DNA of 64,000 nucleotides from an uncultured Rhizobium sp. (lineage in GTDB: Bacteria > Pseudomonadota > Alphaproteobacteria > Rhizobiales > Rhizobiaceae), in assembly GCA_945952045.1 (NCBI GenBank), contig CAMFHE010000005.1, positions 118,335 through 182,334 of the forward strand, read 5' to 3'. Position numbers and translations under genes: made by a program. The notes below the pieces were generated by a model that saw nothing but the letters and a program-made list of their open reading frames with translations, was not told the origin of the DNA and did not search any database. This document shows, piece after piece, positions 9,324-20,189 of the stretch (the stretch's first letter is position 1; each line of letters begins with the position of its first letter).

Positions 9324-11750
9324 ATGAAAAGCCATGCCAAGGTCGTCGTCATCGGTGGTGGCGTCGTCGGTTGTTCCGTCCTCTATCACCTGACGAAATT
9401 CGGCTGGACCGACGTCGTGCTGCTGGAGCGGTCCGAACTGACCTCCGGTTCGACCTGGCATGCCGCCGGCGGCATGCACACCATCAATGGCGATCCCAAC
9501 GTCGCCAAGCTGCAGAAATACACCGTCGAACTCTATAAGGAGATCGAGGAGTATTCCGGCCAGGACATCGGCTTGCACATGACCTCCGGCCTGATGCTGG
9601 CGGCGACCAACGAGCGCTTCGACTGGATGAAGTCGCTGCTTGCCAAGGGCAAGTATGCCGGTGGCGAGGCGACGCTCATCTCCGCCCGCGAGGCGCACGA
9701 GATGATGCCGCTCATCGATCCCGACCAGTTCGTCGGCGCGGTCTTCGATCCGCATGAGGGCCATCTCGACCCCTATGGCACCACCCATGCCTATGCCAAA
9801 TCGGCCAAGAAGAACGGCGCCGAAATCGAGCTGCACACCAAGGTCGAAGACCTTGTCCAGCTTGCCGACGGCACCTGGCGCGTCATTACCGACAAGGGCG
9901 AAATCCGCGCCGAACATGTCGTCAATGCCGGCGGTCTCTGGGCGCGCGAGATCGGCCGCATGGTCGGGCTGGAGCTGCCGGTGCTGGCCATGGAGCACAT
10001 GTACCTGATCACCGAGGACATGCCCGAAGTCATCGACTTCAACAAGACGACCGGCAAGGAACTGATGCATTGCGTCGATTTCGACGGCGAGATCTACATC
10101 CGCCAGGAACGCAACGGCATGCTGATGGGCACCTATGAAAAGGATTGCCGCCCCTGGTCGCCGATCACCACGCCCTGGGATTTCGGACATGAACTGCTGG
10201 CCGAGGATATCGAGCGCATCACCGGCGAACTGGAAGTCGGCTTCCGCCATTTCCCCGCCTTCAACAAGGCCGGCATCCGGCGCATCATCAACGGCCCCTT
10301 CACCTTCTCGCCGGATGGAAACCCGCTGGTCGGGCCAGTGCGCGGCATGACCAATTTCTGGTCGGCCTGCGCCGTCATGGCCGGCTTCAGCCAGGGCGGC
10401 GGCGTCGGTCTGGCGCTCGCCAACTGGATGATCAACGGCGATCCCGGCTTCGATGTCTTTGCCATGGATGTCTGCCGCTACGGCGATTATGCGACGCTCG
10501 CCTATACCAATGCCAAGGTGCGCGAAAACTATTCGCGCCGCTTCTCGATCCGCTATCCGAACGAGGAACTGCCCGGCGCCCGCCCGCTCATGACCACGCC
10601 GATCTACGATCGGCTGAAGGAGGCCGGCGCTGTCTTCGGCGCCTCCTACGGTCTGGAAAGCCCGCTGTGGTTCTCGCCGGATGGCGCGACGGACAAATTC
10701 TCCTGGCGTCGCTCGACGGATTTCGAGGCGGTGGGCGCCGAAGCGAAAGCCGTTCGCGACAGCGTCGGCCTGATGGAAACCTCCGGCTTTGCCAAGTACA
10801 AGGTGACCGGCAAGGGTGCTGAAGCCTGGCTCGACCGGCTGCTTGCCGCCCGCATCCCCGCCATCGGCCGCATGGTGCTGGCCCCGATGCTGAAGGACGA
10901 CGGCAAGCTGATCGGCGATTTCACGCTGGCCAAGCTGGGCGAGGAGGATTTCCTCGTCGTCGGCTCCGGCATCGCCGAGGATTACCACATGCGCTGGTTC
11001 GAGCAGCATCTGCCGACCGATGGCTCCGTGGTGATCGAGGCGCTCAATCTCGGCCTTGTCGGCCTGTCGATCGCCGGGCCGAATGCGCGCAGCGTGATGC
11101 AGAAGCTCACGCATCTCGACCTGTCGGACGCCGCCTTCAAGTTCATGGATATCCGCCGCATGGATCTCGGCATGGCGAAAACCATCGTCGGTCGCGTCTC
11201 CTATACCGGCGATCTCGGCTATGAAATCTGGATGAAGCCGGAAGTCCAGCGCCATGTCTTCGACCGGCTGATGGAGGCCGGCGCGGAATTCGGCATCCGA
11301 CTGTTCGGGCTTCGCGCTCTGAATGCACTACGCCTCGACAAGTCTTTCGGCAGCTGGTCGCGGGAATACCGGCCGCTTTACGGGCCGCTGGAAGCCGGCC
11401 TGTCGCGCTTCGTGGCGCTGGACAAGCCGGCCGATTTCATCGGCAAGCAGGCGGCCATCGCCGAAAAGGCCTCCGGCGGCACGCTGCGCCTGCGCACCTT
11501 CGTCATCGAAGCCAGGGATGCCGACGTGATCGGCGACGAGCCGATTTCCTTCAACGGCGAAGTCCGCGGCTGGGTGACGTCAGGCGGTTATGCCCATGCC
11601 TCCGGCGTCTCCGTGGCGCTTGGTTACGTGCCGAAGGAAATCGCCGACGAAATCGACGGCTGGAGCATCGAGCTGCTCGGCGACATGCTGCCGGCGCGTC
11701 GCCAGCCAAACGCGCTGTTCGATGCGAACGGATCGCGCATGCGCGCATAA
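9324..11750 (+). CDS. FAD-dependent dimethylglycine/sarcosine dehydrogenase-like protein (DAO plus GcvT domains)
   Basis: An 808-residue enzyme with an N-terminal FAD/DAO oxidoreductase domain (VVVIGGGVVGCSVLYHL at about 6-22; SGSTWHAAGGMHT with the flavin-linking SxxWHAAG motif), a FAO_M linker, and a C-terminal GcvT folate-binding aminomethyltransferase domain (about 430-800). This is the layout of dimethylglycine and sarcosine dehydrogenases, which feed C1 units to folate. Start ATG at 9324 with GGAG upstream. Its position after soxBDAG supports a role in methylated-glycine (betaine/choline) breakdown, but the exact substrate cannot be set from sequence alone. Confidence 0.85.
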   Translation: MKSHAKVVVIGGGVVGCSVLYHLTKFGWTDVVLLERSELTSGSTWHAAGGMHTINGDPNVAKLQKYTVELYKEIEEYSGQDIGLHMTSGLMLAATNERFDWMKSLLAKGKYAGGEATLISAREAHEMMPLIDPDQFVGAVFDPHEGHLDPYGTTHAYAKSAKKNGAEIELHTKVEDLVQLADGTWRVITDKGEIRAEHVVNAGGLWAREIGRMVGLELPVLAMEHMYLITEDMPEVIDFNKTTGKELMHCVDFDGEIYIRQERNGMLMGTYEKDCRPWSPITTPWDFGHELLAEDIERITGELEVGFRHFPAFNKAGIRRIINGPFTFSPDGNPLVGPVRGMTNFWSACAVMAGFSQGGGVGLALANWMINGDPGFDVFAMDVCRYGDYATLAYTNAKVRENYSRRFSIRYPNEELPGARPLMTTPIYDRLKEAGAVFGASYGLESPLWFSPDGATDKFSWRRSTDFEAVGAEAKAVRDSVGLMETSGFAKYKVTGKGAEAWLDRLLAARIPAIGRMVLAPMLKDDGKLIGDFTLAKLGEEDFLVVGSGIAEDYHMRWFEQHLPTDGSVVIEALNLGLVGLSIAGPNARSVMQKLTHLDLSDAAFKFMDIRRMDLGMAKTIVGRVSYTGDLGYEIWMKPEVQRHVFDRLMEAGAEFGIRLFGLRALNALRLDKSFGSWSREYRPLYGPLEAGLSRFVALDKPADFIGKQAAIAEKASGGTLRLRTFVIEARDADVIGDEPISFNGEVRGWVTSGGYAHASGVSVALGYVPKEIADEIDGWSIELLGDMLPARRQPNALFDANGSRMRA

Positions 11751-11777
11751 GTAGTTAAGTCTTTTCAAACGGTTCTC

Positions 11778-11810
11778 GGGCGCCGGCGATTCCTTCGCCG
11801 GCGCCCTTTC
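11778..11810 (+). terminator. Intrinsic terminator after the dehydrogenase gene
   Basis: A perfect 12-bp stem, GGGCGCCGGCGA at 11778-11789 against TCGCCGGCGCCC at 11795-11806, with a 5-base loop and TTTC following. Confidence 0.8.
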
Positions 11811-12064
11811 GCTTTTCCGGATCGAATTGGGACGGATTAGACGAAAGTCGAGGCTGCGATGGCGTATTTTACAACGCGGCTAGCCAATTTGCGCCATCTT
11901 GCGCGAGGCTGTGCGCAAAGGCGCGTTTTCTCTTCGCTTGCCCGCTTTTAGGCTTCACATTTCCATCGAAAGCGGTATGGATTTCAAAATACGATAATTC
12001 CCATAAGGGAAATTCATACAAGAGATGCGAGTAAAAAACCAAAACCGCATCCAGGGGAAATGAA
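11811..12064. other. Leader/promoter region of the liv operon
   Basis: No gene is seen. With the terminator before it, 313 bases separate the two coding regions. A near-palindrome, AATTCCC-ATAA-GGGAAATT (11996-12014), lies about 55 bases upstream of livH and may be an operator. The livH ribosome site AGGGG is at 12053-12057. Confidence 0.5.
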
Positions 12065-12967
<903 letters not shown>

Positions 12968-12971
12968 ACCC

Positions 12972-14525
12972 ATGGCAAATACGATGTCCAATCAAGACAA
13001 CGCCGCCGGGAACCTGACGGCGCGGGCTTTCCGCGAGGCTCTTTATGCCGGCGTCATCGCGCTCGGCCTGTTCATTCTGTTCATCGGTCTGAAGACCGAT
13101 CAGAACATTCACAACGAACTGGTGCTGGTGCAGCGCTGGGGCCTTCTGGCGATCTTCGTGATCCTCGCCATGGTCGGGCGTTTCATCATGGTCGCCTACC
13201 TGCAGCCGATGATGGCGTCGCGCAAGGCGGCCCAGGCCGCCGGCGGCGAGAGCGACAAGATCGCCTCCAGCTTCTTCCGCCTGCCGTTCGTCGCCATCGC
13301 GCTGGTGCTGGCGGTCGGCCTGCCGTTCGTCAGCGGCTCCCTGTCTCCGATGGCGGCGGCCTATGTGTCGATCCTGCGTGGCGCTGCGATCATCTATGTT
13401 CTGGCGGCGGTCTTCTACCTGTTCCGCCCGTTCATCCAGGCGCATTTCGCCAAGATCGCCATCGTGGCGTTGCTGCTCTATCCCATTGCGATGGTTGCGA
13501 TCTTCGGTGCGCAGGGCTCGCTGAAATGGGTCGATAACTTCGGTATCCAGATCCTCATCTACGTGATGCTCGCCTGGGGCCTCAACATCGTCGTCGGCCT
13601 CGCCGGTCTGCTCGATCTCGGCTACGTCGCCTTCTATGCGGTCGGCGCCTATTCCTATGCGCTGCTGTCGGACAAGTTCGGCCTGTCCTTTTGGGTGCTG
13701 CTGCCGATGGCCGGCATTCTCGCCGCCTTCTGGGGCATGATCCTCGGCTTCCCGGTGCTGCGCCTGCGCGGCGATTACCTCGCCATCGTCACGCTGGCCT
13801 TCGGGGAAATCATCCGCCTCGTGCTGCTCAACTGGACCGAAGTCACCAAGGGGTCGGCCGGTATTTCCGGCGTCGCCAAGGCTTCCGTCTTCGGCATCTG
13901 GTCCTTCGACGTTTCGGCGCCGAACAACTTCGCCAAGGCCTTCGGCCTGCCGATGTCGTCTGCCTACTACAAGATCTTCCTGTTCTATCTGATCCTGGCT
14001 CTGGCTTTGCTGACGGCCTTCGTCACCATCCGCCTGCGGCGCATGCCGATCGGGCGCGCCTGGGAAGCGCTGCGCGAAGACGAGATTGCCTGCCGTTCGC
14101 TCGGCATCAATACGGTGACCACCAAGCTGACGGCCTTTGCGACCGGTGCGATGTTCGGCGGCTTCGCCGGCTCTTTCTTCGCCGCGCGCCAGGGCTTCGT
14201 CTCGCCTGAATCCTTCGTCTTCCTGGAATCGGCGGTCATTCTCGCCATCGTTGTTCTCGGCGGCATGGGTTCGCTGGTCGGTATCGCGGTTGCGGCCGCC
14301 GTCATGGTCGGCGGCACGGAAATCCTGCGCGAGCTGGAATTCCTGAAAAACATCTTCGGCGAGGATTTCACGCCGGAACTCTATCGCATGCTGCTTTTCG
14401 GCATCGCCATGGTCGTGGTGATGGTCTGGAAACCGCGCGGTTTCGTGGGAAGCCGTGAGCCGACCGCCTTCCTGCGCGAGCGAAAGACGGTCTCCGGCAG
14501 CTTTACCAAGGAAGGGCACGGCTGA
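12972..14525 (+). CDS. livM: Branched-chain amino-acid ABC transporter permease LivM
   Basis: A 517-residue second permease with an extended N-terminal region (about 200 residues with extra helices), then the LivM core: IYVMLAWGLNIVVGLAGLLDLGY at about 200 and LRLRGDYLAIVTLAFGEIIR. A proteobacterial-type long form. The ATG at 12972 lies 4 bases after the livH stop and its stop overlaps livG (TGATG). The C-terminus ends in a charged cytoplasmic tail. Confidence 0.92.
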   Translation: MANTMSNQDNAAGNLTARAFREALYAGVIALGLFILFIGLKTDQNIHNELVLVQRWGLLAIFVILAMVGRFIMVAYLQPMMASRKAAQAAGGESDKIASSFFRLPFVAIALVLAVGLPFVSGSLSPMAAAYVSILRGAAIIYVLAAVFYLFRPFIQAHFAKIAIVALLLYPIAMVAIFGAQGSLKWVDNFGIQILIYVMLAWGLNIVVGLAGLLDLGYVAFYAVGAYSYALLSDKFGLSFWVLLPMAGILAAFWGMILGFPVLRLRGDYLAIVTLAFGEIIRLVLLNWTEVTKGSAGISGVAKASVFGIWSFDVSAPNNFAKAFGLPMSSAYYKIFLFYLILALALLTAFVTIRLRRMPIGRAWEALREDEIACRSLGINTVTTKLTAFATGAMFGGFAGSFFAARQGFVSPESFVFLESAVILAIVVLGGMGSLVGIAVAAAVMVGGTEILRELEFLKNIFGEDFTPELYRMLLFGIAMVVVMVWKPRGFVGSREPTAFLRERKTVSGSFTKEGHG

Positions 14526-15400
14526 TGTCCTCCGGAGCGAATGCGATGAACAACGATACGATCCTCAAGGTCGAACATCTGTCGATGCGCTTCGGCGGGT
14601 TGATGGCGATCAACGACTTCTCGTTCGAGGCCAAGCGCGGCGACATTACCGCGCTGATCGGCCCGAACGGGGCAGGCAAGACCACCGTCTTCAACTGCAT
14701 CACTGGCTTCTACAAGCCGACGATGGGCATGATCACGCTCAACCAGAAGTCTGGCAAGCAGTATCTGCTCGAGCGCCTGCCGGATTTCGAGATCACCAAG
14801 CATGCCAAGGTGGCGCGCACCTTCCAGAATATCCGCCTGTTTTCCGGCCTCACGGTTCTGGAGAACCTGCTGGTGGCCCAGCACAACAAGCTGATGATGG
14901 CCTCGGGCTTCACCATCCTCGGTCTGCTCGGTCTGCCCAGCTACAAGAAGGCGGCGCACGAGGCGATCGAACTCGCCCGCTTCTGGCTGGAAAAGGCCGA
15001 TCTGATCGACCGCGCCGACGATCCCGCAGGCGATCTCTCCTATGGCGCCCAGCGTCGGCTGGAAATTGCCCGCGCCATGTGCACCGGCCCGGAGCTCCTG
15101 TGCCTCGACGAGCCGGCGGCGGGTCTGAACCCGCGTGAATCGCTGGCGCTCAACGAGCTTCTGCGCGGTATTCGCGCCGATAGCGGCACGTCGTTGCTGC
15201 TCATCGAGCACGACATGTCGGTGGTCATGGAAATTTCCGACCACGTCGTGGTCCTCGAATATGGCCAGAAGATTTCGGACGGCACGCCCGATCATGTGAA
15301 AAACGATCCCAAGGTCATCGCGGCCTATCTGGGTGTGGAAGACGACGAGGTTGAAGAGGTGATTTCCGAAGTCGAGTCCCTCGATGGAGGCGTGAACTGA
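14525..15400 (+). CDS. livG: Branched-chain amino-acid ABC transporter ATP-binding protein LivG
   Basis: A 291-residue ABC ATPase. Walker A is GPNGAGKTTVFN (about 48-59), the signature region reads LSYGAQRRLEIARAM, and Walker B is LLCLDEPAAGLNP. The LSYG signature variant is normal for LivG. The start overlaps the livM stop and the stop overlaps the livF start (TGATGG), indicating tight translational coupling. A second in-frame ATG 7 codons in (14546) is an alternative start. Confidence 0.93.
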   Translation: MSSGANAMNNDTILKVEHLSMRFGGLMAINDFSFEAKRGDITALIGPNGAGKTTVFNCITGFYKPTMGMITLNQKSGKQYLLERLPDFEITKHAKVARTFQNIRLFSGLTVLENLLVAQHNKLMMASGFTILGLLGLPSYKKAAHEAIELARFWLEKADLIDRADDPAGDLSYGAQRRLEIARAMCTGPELLCLDEPAAGLNPRESLALNELLRGIRADSGTSLLLIEHDMSVVMEISDHVVVLEYGQKISDGTPDHVKNDPKVIAAYLGVEDDEVEEVISEVESLDGGVN

Positions 15401-16128
15401 TGGCGGCCGAAACGCTTCTGAAAGTGCAGAACGTCGAAACGTTCTACGGCAATATCCGCGCGCTCGGCGGCGTCAGCGTCGAGGTCAACAAGGGTGAAAT
15501 CGTCAGCCTGATCGGCGCCAACGGCGCCGGCAAGTCGACGCTGATGATGACCATTTGCGGTAGCCCGCAGGCGCGTCATGGCTCGGTGTTCTTCGAAGGA
15601 CACGACATCACCAAGATGCCGACCCACGAGATCGCAAGGCGGCGCATTGCGCAATCGCCCGAGGGGCGGCGCATCTTTCCGCGCATGACGGTGTTCGAAA
15701 ACCTGCAGATGGGCGCCGGTCTCGACAATCTCAAATATTTCAATGAGGACGTCGAGAAGATCTTTACGCTGTTCCCGCGTCTGAAAGAGCGTCAGGCGCA
15801 GCGCGGCGGCACGCTTTCGGGCGGCGAGCAGCAGATGCTGTCCATCGGCCGCGCGCTGATGGCGCGTCCGAAGCTGCTTTTGCTGGATGAGCCGTCGCTC
15901 GGTCTTGCGCCGCTGATCGTCAAGAGCATCTTCGAAGCGATCAAGAAGCTGAACAAGGAAGAGGGGCTGACCGTCTTCCTCGTCGAGCAGAATGCCTTTG
16001 CGGCGTTGAAACTGTCTGACCGCGCCTATGTGATGGTCAACGGGCGGGTGACGATGAGCGGATCGGGCCAGGAATTGCTGGCCAATCCGGAAGTGCGGGC
16101 GGCCTATCTGGAGGGCGGCCGCCATTAA
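15400..16128 (+). CDS. livF: Branched-chain amino-acid ABC transporter ATP-binding protein LivF
   Basis: A 242-residue ABC ATPase of the LivF type. Walker A is [12 protein letters not shown] (about 35-46), the signature is [16 protein letters not shown], Walker B is [13 protein letters not shown], and the H-loop region is VFLVEQNAF. It pairs with LivG on the LivHM permease. Its start overlaps the livG stop. Confidence 0.93.
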   Translation: MAAETLLKVQNVETFYGNIRALGGVSVEVNKGEIVSLIGANGAGKSTLMMTICGSPQARHGSVFFEGHDITKMPTHEIARRRIAQSPEGRRIFPRMTVFENLQMGAGLDNLKYFNEDVEKIFTLFPRLKERQAQRGGTLSGGEQQMLSIGRALMARPKLLLLDEPSLGLAPLIVKSIFEAIKKLNKEEGLTVFLVEQNAFAALKLSDRAYVMVNGRVTMSGSGQELLANPEVRAAYLEGGRH

Positions 16129-16152
16129 GGCCGGCCCGAGGGGATTTCGACA

Positions 16153-16497
16153 ATGCAAGGTATTCTCTACGAAGAACCGTCCATCCTGCAGTTCCTGTTC
16201 ATCACCGTCATCATCGGCGGCTGGACGGCCTGGCGCACGGGAAAAAGCGTCGCCGAGAACTGGCAGGATTATCGCACGCTGGTCATCTACACGCTGCTGC
16301 TCGGCGTCGGCATCCGTTTCGTCCATCACGCGCTGTTTGCGGGCACCATGTTCACCCTGCAATACTACGTCGTGGACACGATCGTGCTTTTGTTGTTCTC
16401 TACCGCTGGTTACCGCTTCTACCGGACCCGGCAGATGTCGAACAACTATTACTGGCTCTACGAGAAGGCATCGCCCTTTTCGTGGCGCGCAAAATAA
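16153..16497 (+). CDS. Small membrane protein of the liv operon (DUF6867-like)
   Basis: A 114-residue protein with three probable membrane helices (about residues 11-26, 42-62 and 68-86) and a charged C-terminus. It lies 24 bases after livF and 116 before livK, so it is very probably co-transcribed with the transporter. A conserved protein of unknown function is known at this place in rhizobial liv operons; I assign it to the DUF6867 type with moderate confidence. A role in transporter assembly is inference only. Confidence 0.75.
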   Translation: MQGILYEEPSILQFLFITVIIGGWTAWRTGKSVAENWQDYRTLVIYTLLLGVGIRFVHHALFAGTMFTLQYYVVDTIVLLLFSTAGYRFYRTRQMSNNYYWLYEKASPFSWRAK

Positions 16498-16613
16498 CAA
16501 GAACCCGGGTTCATCGGGCACTGGTGGCTCCGCCGCAACCGGCGCAATCGTGGTGGGTATTGCGTGCGGGGAATCGAATTCAAACCTGCTTTTTTAAAAA
16601 TGGGAGTAACAAT

Positions 16614-17738
16614 ATGAAGAAGTCTCTCCTGTCGGCCGTCGCGCTGACCGCCATGGTCGCTTTCGGCGGCACGGCCTATGCCGATATCCTGATCGGCGTC
16701 GGCGGCCCGCTGACCGGCCCGAATGCGGCCTTCGGCGCGCAGCTCCAGAAAGGCGCAGAGCAGGCCGCAGCCGACATCAACGCTGCCGGCGGCATCAACG
16801 GGGAACAGATCAAGATCGTGCTCGGCGACGACGTTTCGGATCCGAAGCAGGGCGTTTCCGTCGCCAACAAGTTCGTGGCCGACGGCGTGAAATACGTGAT
16901 CGGCCACTTTAACTCGGGCGTTTCCATCCCGGCTTCGGAAGTTTATGCCGAAAACGGCATCCTGGAAATCACGCCGGCTTCCACCAACCCCGTCTATACC
17001 GAACGCGGCCTGTGGAACACCTTCCGTACCTGCGGTCGTGACGACCAGCAGGGTGCGGTTGCCGGCGGCTATATCGCCAAGCATTTCAAGGACGCCAAGA
17101 TTGCCGTCCTGCACGACAAGACCACCTATGGCCAGGGTCTGGCCGACGAAACCAAGAAGGCCATGAACGGCGCCGGCGTGACGGAAGTCATCTATGAAGG
17201 CGTCACGGCTGGCGACAAGGACTTCTCGGCGCTGGTCGCCAAGATGAAGGAAGCCAAGGTTTCGCTCGTCTATTGGGGCGGTCTGCACACCGAAGCCGGC
17301 CTGATCATGCGCCAGATGAAGGATCAGGGCCTCAGCGCCGTGATGATGTCCGGCGACGGCATCGTTTCGAACGAACTGGCCTCGATCGCCGGCGACGCCG
17401 TCGACGGCACGCTGATGACCTTCGCGCCGGATCCGCGCAAGAACCCGGCCGCCAAGGAACTCGTCGAGAAGTTCCGCAAGGCCGGCTTCGAGCCGGAAGC
17501 CTACACGCTGTACTCCTACGCCGGCGTCCAGGTCATCGCCGAAGCCGCAAAGGCTGCCGCTTCGACCGACTCGACTGCCGTTGCCGAAGCCATCAAGGCA
17601 AAGGGTCCGTTCAAGACCGCAATCGGCGAACTCGGCTTCGACGCCAAGGGCGACATCACGCGCCCGGACTACGTCATGTACAAGTGGGGCAAGGGTTCCG
17701 ACGGCAAGTACACCTACACCGAAATCGACGCGAAGTAA
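16614..17738 (+). CDS. livK: Branched-chain amino-acid ABC transporter substrate-binding protein LivK
   Basis: A 374-residue periplasmic binding protein of the Leu/Ile/Val type. The ATG at 16614 gives a clean signal peptide ([23 protein letters not shown]) and GGGAG lies upstream; the open frame further upstream is not credible. The mature protein begins [20 protein letters not shown], the usual opening of the peripla_BP_6 fold, with [16 protein letters not shown] and a [17 protein letters not shown] ligand-site region. A terminator follows. Last gene of the liv cluster. Confidence 0.94.
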   Translation: MKKSLLSAVALTAMVAFGGTAYADILIGVGGPLTGPNAAFGAQLQKGAEQAAADINAAGGINGEQIKIVLGDDVSDPKQGVSVANKFVADGVKYVIGHFNSGVSIPASEVYAENGILEITPASTNPVYTERGLWNTFRTCGRDDQQGAVAGGYIAKHFKDAKIAVLHDKTTYGQGLADETKKAMNGAGVTEVIYEGVTAGDKDFSALVAKMKEAKVSLVYWGGLHTEAGLIMRQMKDQGLSAVMMSGDGIVSNELASIAGDAVDGTLMTFAPDPRKNPAAKELVEKFRKAGFEPEAYTLYSYAGVQVIAEAAKAAASTDSTAVAEAIKAKGPFKTAIGELGFDAKGDITRPDYVMYKWGKGSDGKYTYTEIDAK

Positions 17739-17784
17739 TTTCGCGCGCTTGGCGCGTCGGCCTTGGCCGGCGCGTTTTCGCTTC

Positions 17785-17815
17785 AGCCCGGTCGCTTCGT
17801 GCGTCCGGGCTTTTT
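17785..17815 (+). terminator. Intrinsic terminator after livK
   Basis: AGCCCGG (17785-17791) pairs with CCGGGCT (17805-17811), followed by a run of T. It separates the liv operon from the urease operon. Confidence 0.85.
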
Positions 17816-18005
17816 CATGTTACGCATGACCTTCAAGGCGATGAAATATTTGGCGAAATGCCCGTTGTTTGAGCATGCCCAAACTTGGCGCATCGCAAAC
17901 GCGCTTCGATCTTGACGCCGGCCGGGCAGGCATGGAATTTGCAGCAGCGATCCCATCAAATGGAGAGGGCAAATCGATGCGGTCCGGCAGGACGAGAGGC
18001 GGGGA

Positions 18006-18824
18006 ATGACGGCGGCGATGACGATCCGGCCGCAGCGCGCTCGCGGCATCGGACGGCTGACGGCGAAGCTGTTCGACGGGCGCGCGCGCCTGGCGGAACT
18101 GTTTCAGGAAGGCTCGGCCAAGATCCGCCTGCCGCAGACCTTTTCGCCCGAGATGGAGGCGGTGATCATCAACACGTCCGGCGGGTTGACCGGTGGCGAC
18201 GACATGTCCTGGGCCGTGACCGCCGGCGCCGGCTGCCATGTCACGGCGACGACGCAAGCCTGCGAGAAGATCTACAAGGCGTCTGCCGGTACGGCGGAGG
18301 TGACGACGCGGATCGCGGTCGCGGCCAATGCCCGCGTCGACTGGCTGCCGCAGGAAACCATCCTGTTCGACCGCGCCGCCCTGGCGCGGCGGCTGGAGGT
18401 AGAACTGGACGAGGACGCGGAATTCCTCGGGCTTGAGGCGGTGCTGCTCGGCCGCCGCGCCATGGGTGAGGCGATGCACAACGGCTTCTTTGCCGATCGC
18501 TGGCGCATCCGCCGCGCCGGCCGCCTGATCCATGCCGAGGATATCCGCCTCGATGGCCCGGTCGCCGCGCTTGCCGCAGCGCCCGGCGTGCTTTCCGGCC
18601 GCGTCGCCTTCGCCACCATGCTCTATTGCGGCCCCAAGGCCGAGGCGTTTCTCGCCGCGATCCGGGCGGGCATGGGCGAAGCGTTCTGCGGCGCCAGCGT
18701 CTGGAACGACAAGCTCATGGTGCGGCTTTCGGCAGCGGATGGGTTCGCGCTCAGAAAAACCCTGATCCCGCTGATTTCGATCTTGCGCAATGGCGCGCCC
18801 GTGCCAAAAGTCTGGAACATCTGA
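18006..18824 (+). CDS. ureD: Urease accessory protein UreD
   Basis: A 272-residue urease chaperone (UreD/UreH) that joins UreF and UreG on apo-urease for nickel insertion. Family features include [29 protein letters not shown] and [11 protein letters not shown] near residues 30-85. GAGGCGGGG lies upstream of the ATG at 18006. First gene of the urease operon, followed by ureA after 21 bases. An in-frame ATG 4 codons later is an alternative start. Confidence 0.93.
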   Translation: MTAAMTIRPQRARGIGRLTAKLFDGRARLAELFQEGSAKIRLPQTFSPEMEAVIINTSGGLTGGDDMSWAVTAGAGCHVTATTQACEKIYKASAGTAEVTTRIAVAANARVDWLPQETILFDRAALARRLEVELDEDAEFLGLEAVLLGRRAMGEAMHNGFFADRWRIRRAGRLIHAEDIRLDGPVAALAAAPGVLSGRVAFATMLYCGPKAEAFLAAIRAGMGEAFCGASVWNDKLMVRLSAADGFALRKTLIPLISILRNGAPVPKVWNI

Positions 18825-18845
18825 ACGAATGGGAGCGATGCGGAC

Positions 18846-19148
18846 ATGAACCTGACGCCCAGGGAAAAAGACAAGTTGCTGATCTCCATGGCGGCCATGG
18901 TGGCGCGACGCCGGCTGGAACGCGGCGTGAAGCTGAACTATCCGGAAGCCATCGCGCTGATTTCCGATTTCGTCGTCGAGGGTGCGCGCGACGGCCGCTC
19001 CGTCGCCGATCTGATGGAGGCGGGCGCGCATGTGCTGACCCGGGCGCAGGTTATGGAAGGCATCCCCGAGATGATCCATGACGTGCAGGTCGAAGCGACC
19101 TTCCCGGACGGCACCAAGCTGGTGACCGTTCACGAACCGATCCGCTGA
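18846..19148 (+). CDS. ureA: Urease subunit gamma
   Basis: A 100-residue structural subunit with the family-typical start [40 protein letters not shown] and the [21 protein letters not shown] end. It assembles with UreB and UreC into the urease trimer that hydrolyses urea to ammonia and carbamate. Normal length. Confidence 0.96.
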   Translation: MNLTPREKDKLLISMAAMVARRRLERGVKLNYPEAIALISDFVVEGARDGRSVADLMEAGAHVLTRAQVMEGIPEMIHDVQVEATFPDGTKLVTVHEPIR

Positions 19149-19158
19149 GGAGGCAGAC

Positions 19159-19413
19159 ATGCTCGACCTGCGACCCAATTGCGAATGCTGCGACCGCGAT
19201 CTCGCCCCCGATAGCCCGGAAGCGATGATCTGCACCTTCGAGTGCACCTTTTGCGCCGATTGCGTGGCCGACCGTCTCGGTGGCGCTTGCCCGAATTGCG
19301 GCGGCGAATTGGTGCGCCGGCCGGTGCGTCCGGCGGCGATGCTTGCGAAATATCCCGCTTCGACCAGACGCATCCTGACGGCCGAAGGCTGCCCGCCCGG
19401 CCGGGCCGCATGA
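19159..19413 (+). CDS. DUF1272-domain cysteine-rich protein in the urease operon
   Basis: An 84-residue protein with a putative zinc-ribbon-like pattern: CECC near residue 8, [11 protein letters not shown] near 28-38 and CPNCGG near 47. It matches the DUF1272 family, of unknown function. It sits 10 bases after ureA and 10 before ureB, so it is surely co-transcribed with urease genes. A metal-binding role is suggested only by the cysteines. Confidence 0.85.
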   Translation: MLDLRPNCECCDRDLAPDSPEAMICTFECTFCADCVADRLGGACPNCGGELVRRPVRPAAMLAKYPASTRRILTAEGCPPGRAA

Positions 19414-19423
19414 GGAGACCGAC

Positions 19424-19729
19424 ATGATCCCCGGAGAAATCATCGCCGCAAGCGGCGACATCGAACTCAATGCCGGCCAGCCGACGGTCAGCCTCGACGT
19501 TTCCAACAGCGGCGACCGGCCGGTGCAGGTCGGCAGCCATTATCATTTCGCCGAGACCAATGCCGGCCTCATCTTCGACCGCGAGCAGGCGCGCGGCCTG
19601 CGCCTCGATATCCCCGCCGGCACCGCCGTGCGCTTCGAGCCCGGCCAGACGCGCACCGTCACCCTTATTCCCCTGTCCGGCAAGCGCGAAGTCTATGGCT
19701 TTCGCCAGCAGGTCATGGGCAAGCTTTGA
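19424..19729 (+). CDS. ureB: Urease subunit beta
   Basis: A 101-residue subunit starting [18 protein letters not shown] with the conserved [18 protein letters not shown] and [21 protein letters not shown] motifs. Normal length. GAGGAGACC gives the ribosome site before the ATG at 19424. Confidence 0.96.
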   Translation: MIPGEIIAASGDIELNAGQPTVSLDVSNSGDRPVQVGSHYHFAETNAGLIFDREQARGLRLDIPAGTAVRFEPGQTRTVTLIPLSGKREVYGFRQQVMGKL

Positions 19730-19766
19730 GTTTCGACCCAGAACAATCCGAAACGGGAGGATATGC

Positions 19767-20189
19767 ATGAAAAACTGGAGCGCAAAGCTGGGGCTGGTTG
19801 CCCTTCTGGCTCTGCCGCTGCCGGCGCTGGCGCAGGAAAACGAGCCGGAGCTGGATTGCAACAATGCGCAGACGCAGGTGGAAATGACCGGCTGCGCCTC
19901 GCAGGATTTCGACGAGGCCGATGCGGCGCTGAATGCGCAATACAAGCTTACCCGCACCGCCATGCGCAAGATGGATGCCGATTTCGAGGCCGACCAGCGT
20001 GGCGCCGAGGAGCAGTTGCTGAAGGCCCAGCGCGCCTGGGTGGATTATCGTGACGGCCAATGCGCGGCTTACGGTTTCCAGGCGCATATGGGCACGATGG
20101 AGCCGATGCTGATCTATCAATGCCAGGCGGAGCTGACCCGCGCCCGAACCAAGGAGCTGAAGGAACTGGCGGAAGGGCAGAACAACTGA
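19767..20189 (+). CDS. LprI/DUF1311-family periplasmic protein
   Basis: A 140-residue protein with a signal peptide (cleavage after about ALAQ at residue 22) and the LprI/DUF1311 pattern: LDCNNAQTQVEMTGCASQDF, NAQYKLTRTAM and LKAQRAWVDYRDGQCAA, with four Cys probably forming disulfides. Members include lysozyme-inhibitor-like lipoproteins, but this protein has no lipobox. GGGAGG lies 6 bases before the ATG. It lies inside the urease operon and its stop overlaps the next start (TGATG). Role unknown. Confidence 0.82.
   Translation: MKNWSAKLGLVALLALPLPALAQENEPELDCNNAQTQVEMTGCASQDFDEADAALNAQYKLTRTAMRKMDADFEADQRGAEEQLLKAQRAWVDYRDGQCAAYGFQAHMGTMEPMLIYQCQAELTRARTKELKELAEGQNN

Noticed and set aside
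9246..11255. Long minus-strand frame antisense to the dimethylglycine dehydrogenase-like gene (also 3976-5601, 6890-8500 and 20811-22736 for soxB, soxA and ureC)
   Set aside because: All lie opposite strongly supported enzymes and are the low-complexity mirror images expected at high GC.
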